Positions 14,738 to 21,491 of a stretch of 33,291 nucleotides of DNA are shown in pieces (position 1 is the stretch's first letter; each line of letters begins with the position of its first letter). This DNA is from JBFGCA01 sp041567315. GTDB taxonomy: Bacteria; Acidobacteriota; Thermoanaerobaculia; Multivoradales; JAHEKO01. Where the stretch lies: positions 1 to 33,291 of the forward strand of contig JBFGCA010000045.1 of assembly GCA_041567315.1 (NCBI GenBank), written 5' to 3'. Under the pieces are notes generated by a model. That model had not been told where the DNA came from. It worked only from the letters and a program-made list of their open reading frames with translations, and searched no databases. The position numbers and the translations under genes were made by a program.

Positions 14738-16026
14738 CCCCAGGGGGAGCCGCCGCCGCCCCCCACGGCGAGGCTGATCGACGAGCCCACGGTGGTGACG
14801 GTGCGGTCGAACCCGCTCAGGTTGGACTCGTACTCGGTGCGCGAGCCGCTGATCCCGAGGGTGAGGCGGCCGACGGTGAAGGTGACGCCGGCGCCCCAGG
14901 CGGTGAAGTCGTCCCGGCGCTCCGGGGTGCCCGGCGCCAGGATCTCGTAGTCGTTGCTTCCCCCCTCGACGAAGACCTGCAGCTTGGACCAGGAGCTGAG
15001 GCTCGGAACCAGCGCCGCGCCGAGCGTGGTGTCGGTGAAGTAGGCCCAGTCGTTGCTCAGCGAGTAGACCAGGTTGCGGCTGCCGAAGAGCTGGAGCTGG
15101 AGCGGGCGGAGCGGCCGCCAGGCGGCCCGCAGCGAGCCGGTCACCTCGTCGTAGGGCACGAAGGCGGAGCCGGCGGTGGGCTCGAGCGAGCGGAGGGCGA
15201 GGTCGAGCGAGACGAACAGCGGCTCGCGGTCGAAGTCGACCAGCAGGATGGGCGCGGTGCCCTCGTTGGACAGATCCGGAGCGCCCGCGCCGCCGGCCAT
15301 CTCGAACTCGGCCTCCGAGCGCTCGGCGCCGAGACTGACCTGCAGGCTCGACGTCAGCTGCACGGCGAGCCCGGCGCGGACCACCCGCTCGTCGCGGTCG
15401 AGCCGCGACACCCCGGCCAGCCCGGGGTCGTCCTCGCGGAAGCCGAGGCGGCTCAGCGAGCCGCCCGCGAAGAGCGAGACCAGGCGCCCGGCCTCCAGCT
15501 CGAGCCGCAGCTCCCCGATCTCCTGGCGGGTGTTGACCCGCTCCTCCCGCTCCCGGCTGAAGAAGCGCGACTCGTCCGTCCGGGTCGCGGTGGCCTCGAT
15601 CCCGGTGCGGCCCAGGTTGCCGAAGAGACCGATCCCCAGGCGGCCGCTCAGCCGCCGGCGCTCGGCCAGGTCGCGCCACCAGACGTACTCCGGCAGGGCG
15701 TGCGCGGCAAGCGTCAGCTCGCCGCCGACCGGCAGATAGGCGCGCACTCCGACGCCCAGGGACGCGGTGACGTCGGAAACCTCCTGGGAACCGGCCACCG
15801 CCGGAGTGCGGACGTAGGAGAGGTCGCGCAGCCCGATCCAGGGATCGAGGTAGAGGCGCCCCAGACGCCAGCGGGCGCTCTCGACGGCGGCGGCGAGCTG
15901 CTCTTCGCGGGTCTCGCGCCGCTCCTCGAAGGCCCCGGCCGGGCTGTACTGCGAGAACTGCGCGGCGGCCGGCAGCGCCGCCGCGAGGCCGATCAGCGGG
16001 ACGAGCCATCGGGTGGGCGCTGGCAT
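14734..16026 (-). CDS. Outer-membrane beta-barrel protein of exopolysaccharide locus
   Basis: A 430-residue exported protein. A signal peptide (MPAPTRWLVPLIGLAAALPAAA, cut after AAA-Q) is followed by a short helical stretch (ERRETREEQLAAAVESARW) and then a long run of alternating hydrophobic and polar strands (for example RLSGRLGIGLFGNLGRTGIE, LQVSLGAERSEAEFEMAG), as in 16- to 18-strand barrels. It resembles the outer-membrane beta-barrel proteins that sit beside wza and wzc in exopolysaccharide loci, thought to assist secretion or periplasmic passage of the polymer. The exact family is not certain. It does not end in the aromatic residue usual for barrels; the last strand runs into a GGGGGSPWG tail just before the stop, which lies in the terminal repeat of the element at 14569-14737. 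Confidence 0.8.
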   Translation of the reverse strand: MPAPTRWLVPLIGLAAALPAAAQFSQYSPAGAFEERRETREEQLAAAVESARWRLGRLYLDPWIGLRDLSYVRTPAVAGSQEVSDVTASLGVGVRAYLPVGGELTLAAHALPEYVWWRDLAERRRLSGRLGIGLFGNLGRTGIEATATRTDESRFFSREREERVNTRQEIGELRLELEAGRLVSLFAGGSLSRLGFREDDPGLAGVSRLDRDERVVRAGLAVQLTSSLQVSLGAERSEAEFEMAGGAGAPDLSNEGTAPILLVDFDREPLFVSLDLALRSLEPTAGSAFVPYDEVTGSLRAAWRPLRPLQLQLFGSRNLVYSLSNDWAYFTDTTLGAALVPSLSSWSKLQVFVEGGSNDYEILAPGTPERRDDFTAWGAGVTFTVGRLTLGISGSRTEYESNLSGFDRTVTTVGSSISLAVGGGGGSPWG

Positions 16027-16032
16027 GTCTGT

Positions 16033-16800
16033 TCAGCCCGCGGGCGGCAGCGGCTCGTCGGCGACGACGCGCCGGGGATTGTCCCACAACCAGACGCGGC
16101 TCGGCCGCTCGCCGTGACGCCGGCCCAGACGGCGGCCGACCTCGGCGAGGTCCGGCGAGCGGCGCTCCGGCCCGTGCCCGTCGGAGGCCACCACGTCGAC
16201 CAGCCGGTCGCGCAGCAGCCGATCCGCTTCGCGGGCCAGACGGCGCCCCTGGACGCCGAGGCAGCTCTCGCCGTTGACCTGCACGGCGCAGCCCAGCTCC
16301 CGCAGCCGGCGCAGCCGCTCGCGGCCCTCGGCGCCGTGAAGAAACGGATAGCGCTCGACGTGGGCGAGCAGCGGCACCCTGCCGGCCGCGAGCACCCGCT
16401 CGGCGCCCGCCCGGGCGGTGTCGTAGGTGAGGAACGGCGGGAACTCGAGGAGCAGGTAGCGGCTGTCGTTGAGGGTCAGCACCCGGCCGCCGTCGAGCGC
16501 CGCCAGGAACTCGGCCGACAGGTAGTTCTCGGCCCCGGGGTAGACCTCCAGCTCGGCCAGGAAGTCGAAGCCGCCCCGCTCGACGAGCATCTCCAGCGCC
16601 GCCTTGAAGGCCCGGAACGCCGTTCGCATCGGCTCGGCCTCGCCGCCCGGAAACAGCGGCGCGAAGGCGTGCGAGGTGGCGGTGACGGCCCGCGTGCCGC
16701 CCCTCCAGGCGGTCCGCAGGGTCTCCACCGCCTCCTCGAGCGACGCCGGACCGTCGTCGACGCCGGGCAGGACGTGACAGTGGAGGTCGACGAAGCGCAA
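16033..16800 (-). CDS. PHP-type protein tyrosine phosphatase (CpsB/YwqE family)
   Basis: A 255-residue metal-dependent phosphatase of the PHP fold that in known capsule systems dephosphorylates the BY-kinase (here the Wzc-like protein at 21492-23969). The first metal motif DLHCHVLPGVDDGP is at residues 5-18, followed by AVTATSHAF, LNDSRYLLLEFPPF, PLLAHVERYPF, VQVNGESCLG and VVASDGHG, matching CpsB/YwqE along the whole length. I chose TTG at 16800 because it gives the usual short N-terminus (MRFVDLHCH) 19 bases after the preceding stop; a GTG at 16851 in the same frame would add 17 Pro/Arg-rich residues and overlap the neighbouring gene. Either start leaves the enzyme intact. Confidence 0.9.
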   Translation of the reverse strand: MRFVDLHCHVLPGVDDGPASLEEAVETLRTAWRGGTRAVTATSHAFAPLFPGGEAEPMRTAFRAFKAALEMLVERGGFDFLAELEVYPGAENYLSAEFLAALDGGRVLTLNDSRYLLLEFPPFLTYDTARAGAERVLAAGRVPLLAHVERYPFLHGAEGRERLRRLRELGCAVQVNGESCLGVQGRRLAREADRLLRDRLVDVVASDGHGPERRSPDLAEVGRRLGRRHGERPSRVWLWDNPRRVVADEPLPPAG

Positions 16801-16819
16801 GGCGGAGCGGAGGCGGCGC

Positions 16820-17743
16820 TCAGCGCGCCTCGGCGGCGGCGGCGCGGGCACAGCGAAAGCCGACCTCCTGATGCCGGTCGCCGGGGGCCATGAACTTCCG
16901 GTCGTGGGGATCGAGACCCGCCTCGCCGATGGCGCCGCGGATCACCCGGTAGACCTCGCCGTACTCGGCCTCGGGGTAGCGGTTGCCGGGGTAGGCCCGG
17001 TACCAGGAGGCGGTCCACTCGAACACCCCGCCGCTCTCGACTCCCGGCTGCTGGACGGCGACCTCCCACTCGGGCTCGGTGGGGAGCCGGCGGCCGTGCC
17101 GGCGGCAGTGGGCCGCGGCCTCCTCCCAGGTGACGCCGGCCGCCGGGCCGGAGCCGCCCGCTTCCTCCGCCGAGCCGGCGAAGGCGGCCCCATCCACCGG
17201 GCGGCGGTCGATCCAGAACGGCTCGAGGTCGACCCGGAAGCGCGGCTGCTGGTTGTAGTAGCTGGCGGCGGCCGGCTCGACGCCGATCCAGTAGAGGCCG
17301 CCCGGGACCTCCACCATGCCCGCCAGCGCCTGGGCGGCCCGCTGCCGCTGGCGCTCGTCGAGGACCCGGCGGACCCCCTCTTCCAGCGCCCGGTCCGCGG
17401 GCGGCACCAGCTGGTCGACCAGCCGGCGCACCATCTCCGGGAAGTCCTCCTCTCCGACGTGCAGACGGGCCACGGCGAGGATCGCCGCCGGGGTGAGACG
17501 GTCGGGGTCGAGCCGGAATTCGACCAGGTGGCCGGCGCGGAGCTCGAACTCGTCCGACGGGCGCACGGCAGCGCCGACGGCGTCGAGCTCGGTCACCTCG
17601 ACCGTGCCCAGATCGATCCGGCGGCGCTGCTCCGCCACCGTCAGCTCGTAGAAGACGGTGCCGCGGTCCCCGACCCGGAGCCCGTCGAGGAAGCCCTTGT
17701 CGAGCAGCCCGCCCCCGGCCTCGACCCCGGCAATCGACGCCAC
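16820..17743 (-). CDS. SUMF1/FGE-like domain protein with N-terminal beta-barrel-like region
   Basis: About 307 residues in two parts. The N-terminal region (LLDKGFLDGLRVGDRGTVFYEL, DLGTVEVTEL, LRAGHLVEFRL) resembles the small SH3/FlgT-C-like domain often fused to SUMF1-type domains. The C-terminal part from about residue 145 shows the formylglycine-generating-enzyme-like fold: VPGGLYWIGVE, FWIDRRPVD, GVTWEEAAAHCRRHGRRLPTEPEWEVA, GGVFEWTASWY and VGFRCA. The paired active-site cysteines of true formylglycine enzymes are not evident, so a structural or binding role is more likely than catalysis. Start GTG at 17743 gives no signal peptide; an in-frame CTG at 17770, just after AGGAGG, would add LSTGATLLLVASIAGVEA, which looks like one. 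Export is therefore plausible but unproven. Confidence 0.75.
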   Translation of the reverse strand: MASIAGVEAGGGLLDKGFLDGLRVGDRGTVFYELTVAEQRRRIDLGTVEVTELDAVGAAVRPSDEFELRAGHLVEFRLDPDRLTPAAILAVARLHVGEEDFPEMVRRLVDQLVPPADRALEEGVRRVLDERQRQRAAQALAGMVEVPGGLYWIGVEPAAASYYNQQPRFRVDLEPFWIDRRPVDGAAFAGSAEEAGGSGPAAGVTWEEAAAHCRRHGRRLPTEPEWEVAVQQPGVESGGVFEWTASWYRAYPGNRYPEAEYGEVYRVIRGAIGEAGLDPHDRKFMAPGDRHQEVGFRCARAAAAEAR

Positions 17744-17766
17744 CAGGAGCAGGGTCGCTCCCGTGC

Positions 17767-18903
17767 TCAGGAGTCCTCCTCCAGACGGCGGCTGTCGACG
17801 ACCTCGACCTCGACCACGCGGGTGCCGCCGCGCCCGCTGGCCAGGCGGAGATACTCGTCGAGCGCCTCCTCGCGCCGGCGTAGATCGTCGAGGAAGCGCG
17901 GAGACTCCTGGCGGCCGGCGGCCGCCACGCGGACGGGACCGGCGGACTCGCGAGGCTCCACGGCGCGGCGCCGGCGCCGGGTCCGGCGGCGGCGGCCGAT
18001 CAGACCCCAGGCGGCGAGCAGCGCGCCGCCCGAGGCGAGCGCCAGGAGCGGCAGGGCGGATCTGCCCGCCCCGGCCTCCTCCGGCGGCGCCGCCGGTGCG
18101 GCCGGCGCCGGGCGGGTGGCGGACGGATCGCCGCCCGCGGGGACCGCCTCGGCTGCGGGCTCGTGGGGCGGCGGCGGCGGCGACCCCGGCTCCACGACGG
18201 CAGCGGCGGACTCGGGCCCTCCAGGGGGGCTCATCTCGGGCGCGGTCCGCCGCGGTGCCGGCTCCTGCGCCTCCGGCGAAGGGCGGGTGGCAGCTGGTTC
18301 GGGCTCGCTGGGGACCTCCGCGGGCGCCGACCGCCGCGGAGCTGCCTCCCGGGCCTCCGGCACCGGAGGGACGGCCGGCGACCTGCCGCCGGGGAGTGCC
18401 TCGCGCACCGACCGCTGTGGCTCTTCCTGCCGCGCCTCGGGTACCGGCCGGACCTCGGAAGGCCCCGCCCCTCCGGCGCCCGTCTCCGGCGCGGACCGGG
18501 GCGGCTCCGCGGAGGCCGATTCCGGCGCCGCTTTCTCCGAGGGACCGGTTGGGGCCTGCTCCGGTGGGCTGATCGGTCCCGCGGGCTCCGCTTTCGGGGG
18601 GGCCACCGGTGGAGCCAGCCGCTCGAGCGGCAGCGACAGCGTCCGCTCGCCGGGGGTGACGTCGACGACCGCCTCTCTGGCGCGGAACCCCGGTTTGCGC
18701 AGCTCGATCCGGTAGCTGGCCGGCGGGATGTCGCGGATCAGCAGGACCCCGCGAGCATCCGCCCGCCCCAGCTCGACGCCCTCCCAGACCACCACGGCAC
18801 CGGACTCGGTCCGCAGCTCGAGATCGCCCTGTTCGGCCCCGGCGGCGACGAGCGGCGACGCGGCGAGCAGGGCGGCGAGCGCGGCTTGCAGCGTTCGGCT
18901 CAT
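17767..18903 (-). CDS. PEGA-domain protein with Pro/Glu-rich linker and membrane anchor
   Basis: A 378-residue exported, membrane-anchored protein. A signal peptide (MSRTLQAALAALLAASPLVAAGA) precedes a PEGA-like beta domain at residues 24-90 (VVWEGVELGRADARGVLLI, DIPPASYRIELRKPGF). Then come about 180 residues of Pro/Ala/Glu/Arg-rich low-complexity sequence with recurring PEAR.E.PRRS-like units, a transmembrane helix (ALPLLALASGGALLAAWGLI, about residues 285-304), an RRRRTRRRRR stop-transfer block and a charged cytoplasmic tail with heptad-like RRREEALDEYLRLA. The linker would let the PEGA domain reach across the periplasm or peptidoglycan. It sits between the wzy-like and SUMF1-like genes with 16-24 base spacing. 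The function in the polysaccharide machine is unknown; an envelope-spanning structural or sensing role is inferred. Confidence 0.78.
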   Translation of the reverse strand: MSRTLQAALAALLAASPLVAAGAEQGDLELRTESGAVVVWEGVELGRADARGVLLIRDIPPASYRIELRKPGFRAREAVVDVTPGERTLSLPLERLAPPVAPPKAEPAGPISPPEQAPTGPSEKAAPESASAEPPRSAPETGAGGAGPSEVRPVPEARQEEPQRSVREALPGGRSPAVPPVPEAREAAPRRSAPAEVPSEPEPAATRPSPEAQEPAPRRTAPEMSPPGGPESAAAVVEPGSPPPPPHEPAAEAVPAGGDPSATRPAPAAPAAPPEEAGAGRSALPLLALASGGALLAAWGLIGRRRRTRRRRRAVEPRESAGPVRVAAAGRQESPRFLDDLRRREEALDEYLRLASGRGGTRVVEVEVVDSRRLEEDS

Positions 18904-18919
18904 CGGTCTGCGCGCGGAC

Positions 18920-21382
18920 TCAGCCTACCGGCGTGACCGCCACCTCATCCAGCCAGAACCGGCCGGAGATCTCCGGGCGGAGGCTGTCGCTCCGCCGCCG
19001 GTAGAGGCGGAGCCAGAGCCGGTCGGCCCCGGCGGGAACCTCGAAGACCTCACGGTATCGCGTCCACGGAAGGGTCCCCAGAAATGGCTCCGTCGCCAGC
19101 AGCGTGGCCCCGCCAGCAGCGTCGGCCACCTCGAGCACCACGCCCTGGTCGCTGTCCAGCCCGGCGGCGCGAGCCGCGAAGCTCAGCGCATAGCGCCGGC
19201 CCGGCTCGACGACGAGCTGCTGGCGGACACCCGAGAAGTTTAGGTTCCGGCTGCCGTCGAAATCAATCCGCAGGGCGGTCCTCCCCTCGACCGCCCCGCC
19301 CTCGAGAAGCAGCAGCCGGAACCCGGGACCGCTCGGCAGCTCCCAGTCGAGAGGCGTGCCCGCGGGGGGCCGCTCGAAGCCACCGTTCCACACCCGCTGG
19401 GCGCCGGCCTCGAAGTCCGGCTCCTCGACGCCGTTGCGTCGCTGCAGCCCGATCCACGCCCGGCGCGCCTCTCCGGCCGACCCCCGATCGAGAAGCCAGC
19501 GGACGTAGAAGGCGCCCTCGCGGACGGTCGGCGGTTCGGGCGCCTCGAGCAGCCGCCACCACTCCTCCGCCAGGAAGGCCGGATCGGGGACCGGCGAGGC
19601 CGCGCCGCTCGCCGCGCACAGCCGCACCAGCAGGGACAGCCGCGCCGCCCGACCCTCCGGCCAGATGGCCCGCAGCTCCTCGGTGCCGGCACCCAGCTTG
19701 GCGAGCAGCGCCAGGACCGCCCGATCGCGCTCCGGGTCGGCGTCGAGCGCGATCTTGAAGTGGGGCAGGGCCGCGTCCAGATCACCTTGCCGGACGTGGA
19801 AGTTGGCCACGTGCCACCGGTACCTCACCCCGCTCGGGTTGAGTGCGAGGGTCGCCTGGAACGCCGCGGCGACCGCTTCCGGCTCGCCCGCCAGCTCGTA
19901 GAGACGCGCCAGCTCGAGCCGGTAGCGCCACTGATGGGGATTGAGCTCGACCGCCCGCTCGAGGTGGGTCCGGGCGGCCTCCAGGTCCAGGTGGGCGGGC
20001 AGGTCGCGGAGGTGGAGCCCCAGCCGGTAGTGATGATGCGGCGCCGTCGGGTCGAGGCGGATCGCCCGTTCGAGGCTGGCGACCGTCTCGCCGGCCCGCA
20101 CCACGAGCAGGCCGCGGAGCTGCCGCGAGACCCGCCAGGCGGCGCCGACGGCCACCAGCGCCACGAGGGCCACCACCGCGAGCCGGGCTGCGGAGGTCGC
20201 TCCCCGGCCCGTGCCGGTGGGCCGAGACCGCCGTCCGGTGGTCTCCAACCCCCACACCAGACCGAGGATGGCGCCGAAGACCGCGAGATTGGCCGGGATC
20301 TGGAGATTGAAATCGGTGAGGCTGAACAGCAGGATCGCGAGGATGGCCCCGGCGCCACCGAGCGCCAGCCCCCGGCGCCAGCCGCGGCGGGAGCTCAGGA
20401 AGAGGGCGACCCCCCGCTGACAGCGCCACGCGACGAAGCCCCACAACAGCAGCGCGGCCGGGATCCCCCACTCGGCCGCGGTCTCCAAATAGTCGCTGTG
20501 GGCGTGTTTCCACCGGGTCTCGGTGTGCTCCGTCTGGTAGGGGCGGAAACGCCAGACGAACATGCCGGGTCCGACGCCGGTCAGGGGGCGCTCGGCCACC
20601 AGCCGCAGGCCGTCGCGGAAGACGGGCAGGCGCCGGTCCGGCTGGCCGGTGGGCCGGAACCGCTCGCCGAGGGCCTCGAGCCCGACCCCCAGCCCCAGCA
20701 CCAGGACGAGCCCGACCAGGACCGCGCCGGCGGCTCCCGAGAGACCGGCGCCGCGCCGGCGGCGGCCGCCGGCGGCGAGCAGCACCGCCAGGGCGAGGAG
20801 GGTGGCGAGCAGCACCACGGCGCCGCTTCGCGATCGCGATAGCAGCAGCGAGAGGCCCAGCAGCGCGCAGCCCAGCAGCGCCAGCCACAGCGCGGCCAGG
20901 CGCTCGCTGCGCGGCGAACGGATGTCGTCTCTCCTCGCCCAGAGGGCGTAGACGGCGCCCACCGCCAGCGGCAGGGTCATGGCGAGCAGCCCGGCGTAGT
21001 GGTTCTGATTGACGTAGGTGCCGGTGGCGATGGAGCCTTTGAACCGCGCGTAGCTGCCGACGTGCTCGACCACGCCGAGCGCCTGGGCCAGCCCGTAAAG
21101 CGCCTCGCCGGCCCCCAGGGCGACGAGCAGTCCGGCGAGGGCCACCGCGGGGCGGCGGCCGGCGCGGCCGAGCGCCAGACCGAGGACCAGCGCCAGCCAG
21201 CCGACCGCCCAGTGGAGATATCCGCGGCCTTCGGTGCTCGGCAGCCGCAGCGCCTGGGCCAGCAGCCCCAACCCGATGGCCGACAGCGGCCAGAAGATGG
21301 CGGCCGGCAGCCGGCGGTACCCGGGGGCGAGGAGAATCAACAGCCCGGCGGGCAGCAGCAGCAGGAAGAAGCCGTAGAGCAC
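18920..21382 (-). CDS. O-antigen ligase/polymerase (Wzy_C) with TPR repeats and C-terminal carbohydrate-binding-like domain
   Basis: A membrane protein of about 820 residues. The first ~420 residues hold a dozen hydrophobic segments with O-antigen ligase/polymerase landmarks: GSIATGTYVNQNHYAGLLA near 113-132, SRSRSGAVVL near 184, the large periplasmic loop PLTGVGPGMFVWRF to HAHSDYLETAAEWG near 267-300. Residues about 449-560 form TPR repeats (LGLHLRDLPAHLDLEAARTH, RYRLELARLYELAGEPEAV). Residues about 662-820 (NGGFERPPAGTPLDWE, YALSFAARA, RFWLDEVAVTP) look like a CBM4/9-type beta sandwich. It probably polymerises or ligates the repeat units. GTG at 21382 is the first usable start, but the upstream 109 bases are open in frame and encode another hydrophobic stretch, so the true start is uncertain. 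Confidence 0.88.
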   Translation of the reverse strand: MLYGFFLLLLPAGLLILLAPGYRRLPAAIFWPLSAIGLGLLAQALRLPSTEGRGYLHWAVGWLALVLGLALGRAGRRPAVALAGLLVALGAGEALYGLAQALGVVEHVGSYARFKGSIATGTYVNQNHYAGLLAMTLPLAVGAVYALWARRDDIRSPRSERLAALWLALLGCALLGLSLLLSRSRSGAVVLLATLLALAVLLAAGGRRRRGAGLSGAAGAVLVGLVLVLGLGVGLEALGERFRPTGQPDRRLPVFRDGLRLVAERPLTGVGPGMFVWRFRPYQTEHTETRWKHAHSDYLETAAEWGIPAALLLWGFVAWRCQRGVALFLSSRRGWRRGLALGGAGAILAILLFSLTDFNLQIPANLAVFGAILGLVWGLETTGRRSRPTGTGRGATSAARLAVVALVALVAVGAAWRVSRQLRGLLVVRAGETVASLERAIRLDPTAPHHHYRLGLHLRDLPAHLDLEAARTHLERAVELNPHQWRYRLELARLYELAGEPEAVAAAFQATLALNPSGVRYRWHVANFHVRQGDLDAALPHFKIALDADPERDRAVLALLAKLGAGTEELRAIWPEGRAARLSLLVRLCAASGAASPVPDPAFLAEEWWRLLEAPEPPTVREGAFYVRWLLDRGSAGEARRAWIGLQRRNGVEEPDFEAGAQRVWNGGFERPPAGTPLDWELPSGPGFRLLLLEGGAVEGRTALRIDFDGSRNLNFSGVRQQLVVEPGRRYALSFAARAAGLDSDQGVVLEVADAAGGATLLATEPFLGTLPWTRYREVFEVPAGADRLWLRLYRRRSDSLRPEISGRFWLDEVAVTPVG

Positions 21383-21491
21383 GTGGGGCGGAGTCGCCCC
21401 GAGGCCGAGCAGCGCCCGGGCCAGCGCCAGCCCGCCGAGAGCGAGGGCGAGCCAGAGGAGCCGCTCCTCGCCGGCGGCGAGAGCGGCCTCC
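21383..21491 (-). other. In-frame hydrophobic stretch upstream of the wzy-like start
   Basis: The 109 bases between the Wzc-like stop and the GTG at 21382 contain no stop codon in the wzy-like frame. They would encode EEAALAAGEERLLWLALALG and a further hydrophobic run, which reads like an additional N-terminal membrane helix. The frame continues open about 100 bases into the Wzc-like gene but shows no ATG, GTG or TTG there. Either a rare start codon is used (several CTGs are available) or the stretch is untranslated and only happens to be open. Confidence 0.3.

Noticed and set aside
14659..16893. 744-codon plus-strand open frame across the barrel, phosphatase and repeat regions
   Set aside because: No recognisable domain, opposite several genuine genes, composition typical of antisense frames in GC-rich DNA.
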